From contig NZ_LWIG01000001.1 in NCBI RefSeq assembly GCF_002068095.1, positions 317,891-361,316 on the forward strand: 43,426 nucleotides of DNA. Reading direction: 5' to 3'. Below are positions 1 through 7,870 of this stretch, piece after piece; the stretch's first letter is position 1; each line of letters begins with the position of its first letter. The position numbers and the translations under genes are program-made. This DNA is from Bradyrhizobium sacchari. GTDB lineage: Bacteria; Pseudomonadota; Alphaproteobacteria; Rhizobiales; Xanthobacteraceae. The notes beneath the pieces were generated by a model. The model saw nothing but the letters and a program-made list of their open reading frames with translations. It had not been told where the DNA came from and did not search any database.

Positions 1-941
1 GGTTAGGCGACCCGCCGAGTTTCATGATCTCCGGCGTGCCCGAACACGTCGACGGCCGCATGATCGGCATCACCGAAAAGACCGGCGCGCGGCTGATCAA
101 TCGCGACCGCATGTGGCATTATGTCGAGGGCATCCAGAACTGGTCACCGATCTGGCCGCGCCACGGCATCCGCATCCTGCCCGGGCCCTCGTCGATGTGG
201 TTCGACGCCACGGGCACGCGATTGCCGGCGCCGCTCTTCCCCGGCTCCGACACGCTCGGCCAGCTCAAATACATCATGTCCACCGGCTATGATTATTCCT
301 GGTTCATCCTGACCCAGAGCATCATCAAGAAGGAGTTCGCGCTGTCGGGCTCGGAGCAGAACCCCGACCTGACCGGCAAGAGCTGGCGCATGACCTTGCG
401 CCGCGCCACCAACAAGGGCGCGCCTGCGCCGGTGGAGGCCTTCAAGAGCCATGGTGTCGACTTCATCGTGCGCGACAGGATCGAGGACCTCGTTGCGGAG
501 ATGAACAAGCTTGCCGGCAACGACCTGCTCAAGCTCGAGCACATCAGGATGCAGATCGAGGCGCGCGACCGCGAGATCGTCAATCCTTACGTCAAGGACG
601 CGCAGGTCATGAACATCCACAATGCGCGCCGCTATATCGGCGACAGGCTGATCCGCACTGCCGCCCCGCATCGCATCCTCGATCCCGCGCAGGGGCCGCT
701 GATCGCGGTCAAGCTCAACATCCTCACCCGCAAGACGCTGGGCGGCTTCGAAACCGATCTCGACTCGCGCGTGTTCGGTGGTGAAGGCAGCATCATTCCC
801 GGCCTCTACGCGGTCGGAGAAGCCGCAGGTTTCGGCGGCGGCGGCGTGCACGGCTATCGCTCGCTGGAAGGAACCTTTCTCGGCGGCTGCCTGTTCTCCG
901 GCCGCAATGCCGGACGCGCGGCGGCGAAAGCGGTGGGATAG
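1..941 (+). CDS. FAD-dependent dehydrogenase, C-terminal part (5' truncated by window edge)
   Basis: The reading frame is open from base 3 without a start, so the N-terminal part with the FAD-binding Rossmann motif lies outside the window. About 312 residues remain. The C-terminus holds the typical flavoprotein end segment, in which GLYAVGEAAG is followed by a glycine-rich stretch and then GYRSLEGTFLGGCLFSGR, as in the FAD_binding_2 (fumarate reductase / 3-ketosteroid dehydrogenase) superfamily. Such enzymes desaturate or oxidise organic acids or steroid-like compounds using bound FAD. The substrate cannot be told from this fragment. The stop is followed after 3 nt by the esterase start at 945, which suggests co-transcription. 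Family assignment is firm, exact function is not. Confidence 0.8.
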   Translation, partial: LGDPPSFMISGVPEHVDGRMIGITEKTGARLINRDRMWHYVEGIQNWSPIWPRHGIRILPGPSSMWFDATGTRLPAPLFPGSDTLGQLKYIMSTGYDYSWFILTQSIIKKEFALSGSEQNPDLTGKSWRMTLRRATNKGAPAPVEAFKSHGVDFIVRDRIEDLVAEMNKLAGNDLLKLEHIRMQIEARDREIVNPYVKDAQVMNIHNARRYIGDRLIRTAAPHRILDPAQGPLIAVKLNILTRKTLGGFETDLDSRVFGGEGSIIPGLYAVGEAAGFGGGGVHGYRSLEGTFLGGCLFSGRNAGRAAAKAVG

Positions 942-944
942 ATC

Positions 945-1862
945 ATGCGGCAGTGGATGCAGATCGGGATGTTTCTTGCGGCATTGACCGCAGCCTCGGT
1001 CGCATCCGCCGACACCATCGACATCAACGGCGTGAAGCGCTCCTACACTCTGCAACTGCCGACGAAGCGGCTTGTGCCGCTGGTGATCGTGCTGCACGGC
1101 AAGACCCAGCGCGGCGCCGACATGATCGCGCGGACGGCGTGGCCCCAGGTCGCAAAACGCGAGGGTTTCGCCGTGGTTTTCCCTGATGGCCTCAACCATG
1201 CCTGGGCCGATGCGAGAACGAAAGCGGGACCCGCGCTCCGGGGCCCGCCCGAGGGCACCGACGACGTCGCCTTCATCGCAAAGCTCGTCGAGAAGCTGGT
1301 GGTGAATGGCACTGCCGATCCGAAGCGAATCTATGTCGCCGGCATCTCCAACGGCGGTGCCATGGCGATGACGCTTCTCTGCGCGCGCGCCGACCTGTTT
1401 GCGGCCGGCGCGAGCGTGATCATGAATCTCACCGAAGAGACCGCGGTCACATGCCATCCGTCACGGCCGCTGCCGATGCTGCTCATGAACGGCACGGCCG
1501 ACCCGCTGGTCCCCTACGCCGGCGGACGCGGATCGAGCTATTTTGCCGCAGACGGGTTCTGGTCGACCGAGGAGACGCTGGCCTTCTGGCGCAAGCTCAA
1601 CGGCTGCGAGGCAGACGATGCGGCCACGGTCGATCTGCCCGAGAAGAATCCCGCCGACCAGTCGACGGTCACCCGTATCACCTCGCGCTGCCCGGCCGGC
1701 CACGACGTCGTGCTCTATCGCGTCAACCACGGCGGCCACCGCATGCCCGGATTCTCGCCCGATGCGCGCTTCCCAAGGGTCGCGGCGGGGCTGCTCGGGC
1801 CGCAGAACGGCGACATCGACGGCGCCGAGACGATCTGGGCATTCTTCAGTCAATTCCCGTGA
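945..1862 (+). CDS. Secreted PHB depolymerase-like (LpqC-type) esterase
   Basis: A 305-residue alpha/beta hydrolase with a signal peptide of about 22 residues (hydrophobic core FLAALTAASV, cleavage after ASA). After it come VIVLHGKTQ (oxyanion-hole region, about residue 50), the nucleophile elbow GISNGG with Ser135, a MNGTADPLVPY segment that supplies the acidic residue, and HGGHRMPG for the catalytic His. This order matches the esterase/PHB depolymerase family (LpqC, feruloyl-esterase-like). It should act in the periplasm or outside the cell on ester substrates such as short polyhydroxyalkanoates or aryl esters. The ATG lies 3 nt after the stop of the FAD dehydrogenase, so both are probably one transcript. 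The true substrate is unknown. Confidence 0.8.
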   Translation: MRQWMQIGMFLAALTAASVASADTIDINGVKRSYTLQLPTKRLVPLVIVLHGKTQRGADMIARTAWPQVAKREGFAVVFPDGLNHAWADARTKAGPALRGPPEGTDDVAFIAKLVEKLVVNGTADPKRIYVAGISNGGAMAMTLLCARADLFAAGASVIMNLTEETAVTCHPSRPLPMLLMNGTADPLVPYAGGRGSSYFAADGFWSTEETLAFWRKLNGCEADDAATVDLPEKNPADQSTVTRITSRCPAGHDVVLYRVNHGGHRMPGFSPDARFPRVAAGLLGPQNGDIDGAETIWAFFSQFP

Positions 1863-1884
1863 ATCGGCACGTGCGTTGGCGGCG

Positions 1885-1936
1885 ACGCATGCGTGCCGGG
1901 CAACGCATGCGTGCCGGGCAACGCATGCGTGCCGGG
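1885..1936. repeat. 18-bp tandem repeat, 2.9 copies, each with a 10-bp palindrome
   Basis: The unit acgcatgcgtgccgggca occurs at 1885-1902 and 1903-1920, with a 16-bp partial copy at 1921-1936. Each copy starts with the perfect palindrome acgcatgcgt. A separate short palindrome, gcacgtgc, lies just upstream at 1867-1874. The array fills the gap between the esterase stop and the RidA gene. It could be a protein-binding array or simply slipped-strand expansion. Confidence 0.85.
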
Positions 1937-1996
1937 GGTGGCTGACCGCGAGACGCTGCGCTAGACAGGGCCGCCATTCCACCAGGAGATCCCCAA

Positions 1997-2347
1997 ATGA
2001 GCATTCAGCGTTTTGAAACCGGCCCGCGCATGAGCCAGGTCGTCGTGCACGGCAACACCGTCTATCTCGCCGGCGTCGTCGCGAACAAGGCCGCCGGTGA
2101 AAGCGTCACGAAGCAGACCCAGGACATCCTGGCGACCATCGACGGCCACCTCGCCAAGGCCGGCACCGACAAGTCGAAGCTGCTCTCGGCCACCATCTAC
2201 ATCACCGACATGAAGACCTTCGGCGAGATGAACGCGGTGTGGGACGCCTGGGTCTCGCCGGGTAACACCCCGGCCCGCGCTACCGTCGAGGCCAAGCTGG
2301 CGGCGCCGCAATACACCGTCGAGATCATGGTGACGGCGGCGAAGTAA
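1997..2347 (+). CDS. RidA family protein (reactive imine/enamine deaminase-like)
   Basis: A 116-residue protein, the usual single-domain RidA (YjgF/YER057c/UK114) length. The segment TPARATVEAKLA carries Arg94, at the place of the arginine that holds the carboxylate of 2-aminoacrylate-type substrates in active RidA proteins. TIYITDM earlier in the chain is also typical. Family members form trimers in the cytosol and hydrolyse reactive enamines and imines released by PLP enzymes. A purine-rich site (aggag) precedes the ATG by about 10 nt. The gene stands alone downstream of the palindromic tandem repeat. Within the family the subgroup is uncertain: it lacks the classic N-terminal sequence of canonical RidA, so another substrate is possible. 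Confidence 0.85.
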   Translation: MSIQRFETGPRMSQVVVHGNTVYLAGVVANKAAGESVTKQTQDILATIDGHLAKAGTDKSKLLSATIYITDMKTFGEMNAVWDAWVSPGNTPARATVEAKLAAPQYTVEIMVTAAK

Positions 2348-2502
2348 TCTTCGCGAAACAACCGACATGTGAATGAAGCGCGATGAGGCCATCATCGCGC
2401 TTCATTTTTATGTGTGCCGATGACCTCCGAGGTAATCGATCGGCACGCGCAGTCCTTCGATAGTGACGCCCAGCCGAACACGGCGCATCGAAGGAGAGCA
2501 AC

Positions 2503-2868
2503 ATGACCGACCACACCGCCATCGCCCACTGCTATATCGATCTGTGGAACGAGCGCACGACGAGCCGCCGGCGTGAGTTGCTGAGCGAGACCTGGACGGC
2601 GGACGCGAGCTATGTCGATCCCCTGATGAAGGGCGACGGCCCCGATGGCATCGACGCGCTGATCGCGGGCGTGCAGCAGCGTTTTCCCGATTTCAGATTC
2701 AAGCTGATCGGCGAGCCCAACGGCTACGGCGACCATGTGCGCTTTTCGTGGGGGCTAGGTCCTGACGGCGTCGACAGCCCGATCAAGGGGACGGATTTCG
2801 CCGTGCTGAAGGACGGGCGCATCCAGAGCGTGACGGGATTTCTCGATCAGGTGCCTGCAGGGGCGTGA
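2503..2868 (+). CDS. SnoaL-like / NTF2-fold protein
   Basis: A 121-residue protein with the pattern of the NTF2-like SnoaL_2 family: an N-terminal helix (AIAHCYIDLWNE), TWTADASYVDPL, DALIAGVQQRFPDFRFKLIG, and a C-terminal strand set ending in VLKDGRIQSVTGFLDQVP. The fold is a cone-shaped barrel that binds small hydrophobic ligands; members include cyclases, isomerases and many uncharacterised proteins. The ATG follows an aaggagag ribosome-binding site. The gene lies alone between RidA and a long inverted repeat and nothing near it points to a substrate. Confidence 0.75.
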   Translation: MTDHTAIAHCYIDLWNERTTSRRRELLSETWTADASYVDPLMKGDGPDGIDALIAGVQQRFPDFRFKLIGEPNGYGDHVRFSWGLGPDGVDSPIKGTDFAVLKDGRIQSVTGFLDQVPAGA

Positions 2869-2878
2869 AGGCTATCTT

Positions 2879-3037
2879 ACCCTCCCCTGGAGGGGGAGGG
2901 TCGGCTCACATTGAGCGTAGCGAAATGTGAGACGGGGTGGGGTGACAGTCTCTCCACCTCGAACAGTGCCCGCGTGGAGAGATCACCCCACCCCGCTCGC
3001 GCTGCGCGCGATCGACCCTCCCCCTCCAGGGGAGGGT
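2879..3037. repeat. Long dispersed-type inverted repeat element (25-bp perfect arms)
   Basis: Bases 2879-2903 and 3013-3037 are perfect reverse complements over 25 bp (ccctcccctggaggggg at the outer end). A second inner inverted pair lies at about 2933-2957 (cggggtggggtgac ... ctctccac) and 2974-2995 (gtggagagatcaccccacc), so the whole 159-bp element can fold into one long hairpin. No coding capacity is seen. It sits between a plus-strand and a minus-strand gene that converge, the usual position of such elements in Bradyrhizobium-type genomes. It may also stop transcription from both sides. Confidence 0.85.
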
Positions 3038-3061
3038 GCGAGTCCGCGGCTGCGTTCTAAC

Positions 3062-3904
3062 TTACACCAACCGATACGCCGCCATCGCATTCACCCCGAA
3101 CGCCTTCTCCCGTACCTGCCCACCTAGCCTCGCCAGACACGCTTCCAGCGCGTCCTTGATCTCGCAATAGCTGCCCGCGAGCAGGCACACCGGCCAGTCC
3201 GAGCCGAAGATCAGGCGGTCTTCGCCGAAACATTTTGCGGCGTGCGCGACGAACGGGAACAGCCGCTCGGCATCCCAGTCGTTCCAGATTGCTTCCGTCG
3301 CGAGGCCTGAGATCTTGCACCAGACGTTGCCGCACGCAGCGAGCGTTGCAATGTGGTTGGTCCATTCGTCGCAGCCGCCACCGGCAATCGGCGGCTTGGC
3401 GGCGTGATCCAGCACGAAGCGCGCTTGCGGGAAGGCCTGTGCGGTTGCGATCGCGGCGGGCAGCTCGCGGGTACGGACGAGGAAATCATAGGTGAGATCG
3501 CGGGCGAACATCGCGGTGAGGCCCTGCTGGACGTCTTCGCGCAGCAGCCAATCCGCATCAAGCTCGTCGTGGACCTGATGGCGGATACCAACCAGCTTGT
3601 CGCCGCCGGGCAAGGTGCGCAGCCGGTCGAGCGTGTCGCCGAGGTCGCCGTCGGTCAGATCGGCCCAGCCGACCACGCCGATGACGGACGGCGTCGCATG
3701 CGCGATGCGCAGGAATTCCTCGGTCTCCTCCAGCGCGGAGCGGCACTGCACCACGATGCTGGCGTCGATGCCGTTCGCCTTCAGCAGCGGCGCGAGATTG
3801 GCCGGGCCGAAGGCGCGGCGGATCGGCGTGAGCTCGGGCGCCTCCATCCAGGGATAGTTGGCCCGCGCGGGATCCCAGAAATGCTGGTGGGCGTCGATGA
3901 TCAT
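3062..3904 (-). CDS. Amidohydrolase_2 family lactonase-like protein (L-fuconolactonase type)
   Basis: A 280-residue TIM-barrel metal hydrolase. It opens with MIIDAHQHFWDP, whose His6 and His8 form the HxH metal motif, continues with LVGIRHQVHDE, then VLDHAAKPPI, and closes with IFGSDWPVCLL, whose Asp is the conserved last-strand catalytic residue. This is the layout of L-fuconolactonase, L-rhamnono-lactonase and 2-pyrone-4,6-dicarboxylate lactonase relatives. Its ATG lies 3 nt beyond the stop of the aldo/keto reductase, so the two are translationally close. The pair fits an aldose to aldonolactone to aldonate route: the reductase would oxidise the sugar and this enzyme open the lactone. It is the last gene of the sugar locus. 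The exact sugar is not readable from sequence. Confidence 0.8.
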   Translation of the reverse strand: MIIDAHQHFWDPARANYPWMEAPELTPIRRAFGPANLAPLLKANGIDASIVVQCRSALEETEEFLRIAHATPSVIGVVGWADLTDGDLGDTLDRLRTLPGGDKLVGIRHQVHDELDADWLLREDVQQGLTAMFARDLTYDFLVRTRELPAAIATAQAFPQARFVLDHAAKPPIAGGGCDEWTNHIATLAACGNVWCKISGLATEAIWNDWDAERLFPFVAHAAKCFGEDRLIFGSDWPVCLLAGSYCEIKDALEACLARLGGQVREKAFGVNAMAAYRLV

Positions 3905-3907
3905 GGC

Positions 3908-4885
3908 TCACACTCCACCCGGCAGCGGCGCGCGAGCGTCGACGAGGTTTCGCGCGCGCAGCTCCTGCCAGAACGCCGGCGACACGGTCGTCTCCGACAT
4001 CGCGATGTTGTCGGCGACCTCGCCGGCATTGCGCGCGCCCATCACGGCGACGGTCACGGCCGGATGGGCCATGCAGAACTGGAGCGCGGCGGCCTTCAGC
4101 TCGGTACCGTGCTTGCGGCAGAGCTCGTCGAGCGCGAGCGCACGGGCGACGAGCGCGGCATCAGCGTCCTGGTAGTTGAACTTCGCGCCGGCGTGCGGAT
4201 TGGCCAGAATGCCGCTGTTGTAGATGCCGCCGAGCAGGATGCCGATATTCCTGGCCTGACAGACCGGAAACAGTGCATCCAGCGCGCCCTGGTCGAGCAG
4301 CGTGTAGCGGCCGGCGAGCAGGAAGCAGTCCACCGGCACGGCCTCGGCGAAGCGGGCCGGCATTTCCGACTGGTTCATGCCGGCGCCGATCGCCTTGACG
4401 GTGCCGTCGTCCCGCAGGCGCTGGAGCGCGCGGAAGGCACCGGCGACGGCTTCGTCGTAGTGATCGTCGGGATCGTGCACGAGCAGGACGTCGACGCGAT
4501 CGAGCCCGAGGCGGGCAAGACTCTCCTCAACAGAACGCATCACGCCATCATAACTGAAATCGAACACGGGTCGCTCGCGCGGCGTGCCCTTGTAGTGTTC
4601 GTCCTCGGCGGCGCCACCATCGGGGGCACGCAGCAGGCGGCCGACCTTGGTCGAGATGGCATAGGTGTCGCGCTTCTGCTGCCGCAGGAACGCGCCGAGC
4701 CGTCGCTCCGCAAGGCCAAAGCCGTAAAGCGGCGCGGTATCGAAGAAGCGGATTCCCGCCGCCCATGCAGTTGCAAGGGTCGCCTCCGCATCGGCATCGC
4801 TGACGGGACTGAACAATCCGCCGAGCGGAGCGGAACCGAGGCCGATCGAGGTGACGTCGAGAGAGCCGAGCCGCGCGCGTTTCAT
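3908..4885 (-). CDS. Aldo/keto reductase, D-threo-aldose 1-dehydrogenase-like
   Basis: A protein of about 325 residues if the ATG at 4885 is used; that ATG has aagg 8 nt upstream and gives the N-terminus MKRARLG common in the family. Alternative ATGs at 4927, 4924 and 4891 would add 2 to 14 residues. Visible AKR elements are IGLGSAPLGG, FFDTAPLYG (catalytic Asp and Tyr), ISTKVGR (Lys) and LLVHDPDD (His). Of AKRs, it looks closest to NAD(P)-dependent L-fucose / D-threo-aldose dehydrogenases and pyridoxal dehydrogenases. Its neighbour is a lactonase-type amidohydrolase, which supports sugar oxidation. A strong stem-loop lies between it and the upstream binding-protein gene, so its expression may be lower than that of the binding protein. 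Confidence 0.82.
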   Translation of the reverse strand: MKRARLGSLDVTSIGLGSAPLGGLFSPVSDADAEATLATAWAAGIRFFDTAPLYGFGLAERRLGAFLRQQKRDTYAISTKVGRLLRAPDGGAAEDEHYKGTPRERPVFDFSYDGVMRSVEESLARLGLDRVDVLLVHDPDDHYDEAVAGAFRALQRLRDDGTVKAIGAGMNQSEMPARFAEAVPVDCFLLAGRYTLLDQGALDALFPVCQARNIGILLGGIYNSGILANPHAGAKFNYQDADAALVARALALDELCRKHGTELKAAALQFCMAHPAVTVAVMGARNAGEVADNIAMSETTVSPAFWQELRARNLVDARAPLPGGV

Positions 4886-4927
4886 TCCCATTGCCTTATA
4901 GTCTTCTTCCAGCAGTCCAGACATCAT

Positions 4928-4960
4928 CTCTCCCGCTTGCGGCAAGCGCAAGCGGGAGAG
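4928..4960 (-). promoter_or_regulatory. Perfect 13-bp stem-loop after the binding-protein gene
   Basis: Bases 4928-4940 and 4948-4960 are exact reverse complements (ctctcccgcttgc / gcaagcgggagag) around a 7-nt loop. Read on the minus strand the second arm ends directly before the ATGs at 4927 and 4924 and contains gggagag, the only good ribosome-binding site for them. No T-run follows, so it is not a normal terminator. Likely roles are to protect the 3' end of the upstream binding-protein message or to restrict ribosome access to the reductase gene. Confidence 0.75.
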
Positions 4961-4990
4961 GCACGCAGGAGCGCGGGGCTGGCGGCGCTC

Positions 4991-5923
4991 CTACTTCAGC
5001 ATCTGCGCGACGTTGTCCTTGGTGACGAGGTCGAGGCCGGTGTAGACGATCTCCGGAACCTTCTCGCCCTTCTTGATGGCGAGCAGCGTGTCCATCGCCT
5101 TCTCGCCCATCTCGAACGGACGCTGGCCGACCAGCGCATTGGCATAGCCGTCACGCAGCAGTTCGAGCTGCATCTTGAGCGTATCGGCGACGACCAGCGT
5201 GAACTTGCCGGAATCGATGTCCTTCTTGTTCCTCGAGGCGAAGGCCTTGAAACCTTCGGGAGCGAACATCGGCCAGCCGCCGATGGGCACGATGGCGGCG
5301 AGATCGGGCGTTGCGGTGCGCATGTCTGTCATCTGCTGGACCGCCAGCGCGGGATCGTCGTTGCAGAACGTCGGGGAGCCCGCGACCTCGGTCCATTTCG
5401 AGCCCTTCAGCGCCTCACGCACGCCGTCGACGCGCTCGGCGAGGTTCTTGGCGCCTGGACCGCCCGAGACCATCGCGTATTTGCCGCCATCGGGGCGCAT
5501 CTTCAGCAATTGCTTGCCGAGGGCCAGGCCGAACTCCTTGTTGTTGGTGCCGATATAGGCGATGCGCTTGGAGCCCGGCGCATCGGCATCGAAGGTGATG
5601 ACGGGAATGCCGGCCGCCGTCGCCGCCTCGATCGACTTGGTCATGGCCGCGACGTCGGCGACTGAGATGGCGAGACCGTCAACCTTCTGGGTGACGAAGT
5701 CCTGGATGATCTGCGCCTGTGTCGCCGGCTCGTGCTCGACCGGTCCCTTGTAGATGCACTCGATATTGCCGAGCTCCTTGGCGCGCTTCAGGCAGCCGTC
5801 GCGCGCGAAGTCGAAGAACGGATTGTTCATAGCCTTGGGCACGATCACGAAGCGGTAGTTCGCGGCGAACGCCGGCGTCGCCATCATCGCAACGGCGATA
5901 CCGGCAAGAAGCAGTTTCCTCAT
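4991..5923 (-). CDS. Periplasmic sugar-binding protein of an ABC transporter (RbsB/XylF-like)
   Basis: A 310-residue protein starting at the ATG at 5923 after ggaggag. Residues 1-20 are a clear signal peptide (KLLLAGIAVAMM, cleavage after AFA). The mature chain is a Peripla_BP_4 (type I) binding protein: FVIVPKAMNNPFF, VDGLAISVAD, GIPVITFDADAPGS, YIGTNNKEFG and a C-terminal half with AIVPIGGWPMF and LVGQRPFEMG. It captures a sugar in the periplasm and hands it to the permease encoded upstream. The bound sugar is most simply a pentose, because the same locus holds xylA and xylB, but the binding pocket cannot be judged by eye. An open frame runs back to 6016, but the signal peptide fixes the start at 5923. 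Confidence 0.88.
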   Translation of the reverse strand: MRKLLLAGIAVAMMATPAFAANYRFVIVPKAMNNPFFDFARDGCLKRAKELGNIECIYKGPVEHEPATQAQIIQDFVTQKVDGLAISVADVAAMTKSIEAATAAGIPVITFDADAPGSKRIAYIGTNNKEFGLALGKQLLKMRPDGGKYAMVSGGPGAKNLAERVDGVREALKGSKWTEVAGSPTFCNDDPALAVQQMTDMRTATPDLAAIVPIGGWPMFAPEGFKAFASRNKKDIDSGKFTLVVADTLKMQLELLRDGYANALVGQRPFEMGEKAMDTLLAIKKGEKVPEIVYTGLDLVTKDNVAQMLK

Positions 5924-6017
5924 AGTCTCCTCCACCCTTGTTTGATGCCTATCCTCTGCAAAGCGCCCGGGAAGCGGACAGGCGGCATTTTCGTTGCCTT
6001 CCCGAGATGACGTCACG

Positions 6018-7100
6018 TCAGGTCATCCGCGAACGGATGCGGTCGACCAGCACAGCCAGAATGATGATCACGCCCACCAACGTCTGCTGCCAGTAGGAGG
6101 AGACCTGCGCCAGCACGAGGCCGTTGCGGATCACCTCCAGCAGCACGCAGCCGACGATGGCCCCGAGCGGACCCCCGATGCCGCCGGCGAGATTGGCACC
6201 GCCGATCACGGCCGCCGCGATCACGTTGAGCTCGTAGGAGGTCGCCATGTTCGCCGGGGCAGATCCGAGCCAGCCGGAGATGATGATGCCCTGAAGGCCC
6301 GCGGCGAGCGCGCAGATCACGTAGACCTCGATCTTCACCCGCACCACCGGAATGCCGGTCAGCTCCGCCGCCTTCTCGTTGCCGCCGAGCGCGAAGACGT
6401 GGCGGCCGAACGAGGTGTGGTGCAGCACCACGGCCATCGTCAGGGCAAGGATCACGAGATAGATGAAGGGCGCGGGCACGCCGAGCACGTCGCCCGAGGT
6501 CAGCGCGTAGAAATAATCGGCATCGGGCCCACCCGGAAAGCTGCCGCGGCCGTTGGAGACGACGTAGCCGAGCCCGCGCACGATCGAGAGCATGCCGAGC
6601 GTTGTGACGAAGGGCGACAGGCCGAGCACGGCGATGCAGAAGCCGTTGACGAGCCCCGCGATCAGCGCGACGCCGAGGCCGGCGAGGATCGACACCAGCA
6701 GGATCAGGCCGGGCACGTTGGCGAGCACGGTCTTGCCGTCGGCCGCCATATGCACGAACAGCGAGGCGCCGAGCCCGCCCGGCGTCGACAGCTCGGTCAT
6801 CACCATCGAGGTGATCATGGCCGAAAAGCACATCATCGAGCCGACCGAGAGGTCGATGCCGCCGATGATGATCACGAAGGTGACGCCGAGCGTGGCAATG
6901 GCGATGAACGAGAAGTTCTTCGCCACGTTCTGGATGTTGCCTTGGGTGAAGAAGTACGGGCTGGCGAAATGCATGATCACCAGCAGCACCGCCAGCGCCA
7001 GCAGCACATAGCCGGTCTGGGAGGCGAAGATGCCGCGCTGCCACCACCTGATCTTGCCGACATTGGTGAAGCTGATCGGGGATTCCATGGGCATGGCCAT
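6018..7100 (-). CDS. Sugar ABC transporter permease (RbsC/XylH family)
   Basis: A 360-residue inner-membrane protein of the BPD_transp_2 family with about ten hydrophobic segments, beginning at VLLALAVLLVIMHFA. Family marks are IIIGGIDLSVGS, LSPFVTTLGMLSIVRG and the C-terminal GGANLAGGIGGPLGA. It forms the channel for the sugar delivered by the binding protein at 4991-5923. The ATG at 7100 overlaps the ATPase stop in a TGATG junction and is preceded by aaggagg, so translation is coupled. A longer frame runs upstream to 7214 but lies inside the ATPase gene and looks nothing like a permease N-terminus. Confidence 0.9.
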   Translation of the reverse strand: MAMPMESPISFTNVGKIRWWQRGIFASQTGYVLLALAVLLVIMHFASPYFFTQGNIQNVAKNFSFIAIATLGVTFVIIIGGIDLSVGSMMCFSAMITSMVMTELSTPGGLGASLFVHMAADGKTVLANVPGLILLVSILAGLGVALIAGLVNGFCIAVLGLSPFVTTLGMLSIVRGLGYVVSNGRGSFPGGPDADYFYALTSGDVLGVPAPFIYLVILALTMAVVLHHTSFGRHVFALGGNEKAAELTGIPVVRVKIEVYVICALAAGLQGIIISGWLGSAPANMATSYELNVIAAAVIGGANLAGGIGGPLGAIVGCVLLEVIRNGLVLAQVSSYWQQTLVGVIIILAVLVDRIRSRMT

Positions 7101-7858
7101 CACGCCGCCTCCTTCGCGCCGGTGATGAGAGCGGTGACTTCCTCCGGTGAGGTCTCGTGGATCGGCTTGTCGGCCCGCTTCTCGCCGCGGCGCATGACGA
7201 TGACGCGGTCGCATACCGCGAACACGTCGGGCATGCGGTGTGAGATCAGCATCACGGCGACGCCCTGCTCCTTGAGCCGGTGGATCAGGCCGAGCACCTG
7301 CTCGACCTGGCGCACCGAGATCGCCGCCGTCGGCTCGTCCATCATCACCAGCCGCGCATTGGAGAGCCGGGTCCGCGCGATCGCGACGGCCTGGCGCTGG
7401 CCGCCCGACATCTGCTTGACGAGATCGTCGGGCCGCGTCTCCGAGCGCAGCTCGCCGAACAATTCCAGCGCGCGCGCCGCCATCGCCTTGTGGTCGAGCA
7501 AGGCGATGGGCCCGAATTTGCGCTTGAGCTCGCGGCCGAGGAAGACGTTGGCGGCCGCCGTCAGATTGTCCGATAGCGCGAGGTCCTGATAGACCACCTC
7601 GATGCCGACGGCGCGGGCGTCGACGGGACGGCTGAAATGGACCGCGCTGCCGGCAAAGCGCATCTCGCCATGGGTGGGACGGAAATTGCCGGCGATGATC
7701 TTGACCAGCGTCGACTTGCCCGCGCCGTTGTCGCCCATCAGACCGACCACCTCGCCAGGGAAGACCTGCATGTCGACGTCGTGCAGCGCGCGGATCGCGC
7801 CGAACTCCTTGCCGATGCCGGTGAGTTCGAGCACCGGACTTGCTTCAGCACTTGCCAT
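7100..7858 (-). CDS. Sugar ABC transporter ATP-binding protein, single-domain
   Basis: A 252-residue ATPase with Walker A GDNGAGKST (about residues 42-50), a Q-loop region with VVYQDLAL, the signature MSGGQRQAVAIAR, Walker B LVMMDEPTAA and a switch His in LISHRM. Monosaccharide importers of the RbsA/XylG kind normally have two fused ATPase domains of about 500 residues; this one has a single domain, as in FrcA-like rhizobial systems, so it should work as a homodimer. It begins 12 nt after the xylA stop behind aagga and its stop overlaps the permease start. Confidence 0.9.
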   Translation of the reverse strand: MASAEASPVLELTGIGKEFGAIRALHDVDMQVFPGEVVGLMGDNGAGKSTLVKIIAGNFRPTHGEMRFAGSAVHFSRPVDARAVGIEVVYQDLALSDNLTAAANVFLGRELKRKFGPIALLDHKAMAARALELFGELRSETRPDDLVKQMSGGQRQAVAIARTRLSNARLVMMDEPTAAISVRQVEQVLGLIHRLKEQGVAVMLISHRMPDVFAVCDRVIVMRRGEKRADKPIHETSPEEVTALITGAKEAA

Positions 7859-7870
7859 CAGCGGCGTTCC

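Noticed and set aside
1885..1936. Possible CRISPR array
   Set aside because: The 18-bp units are directly adjacent with no spacers, and no cas genes are present.
2879..3037. Simple rho-independent terminator
   Set aside because: The arms are 25 bp and more with a second inner pair, and no T-run follows on either strand, so it is better described as a repeat element.
3353..5665. 770-codon open frame on the plus strand
   Set aside because: It lies opposite three clear minus-strand genes (amidohydrolase, reductase, binding protein). Its product is of the Arg/Ala/Asp/Val-rich kind that high-GC DNA gives in the opposite frame and has no known motif.
5994..7589. 531-codon His/Asp/Glu-rich open frame on the plus strand
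   Set aside because: Antisense to the sugar permease and ATPase. The His-rich composition is the complement of hydrophobic codons, not a metal-binding protein.
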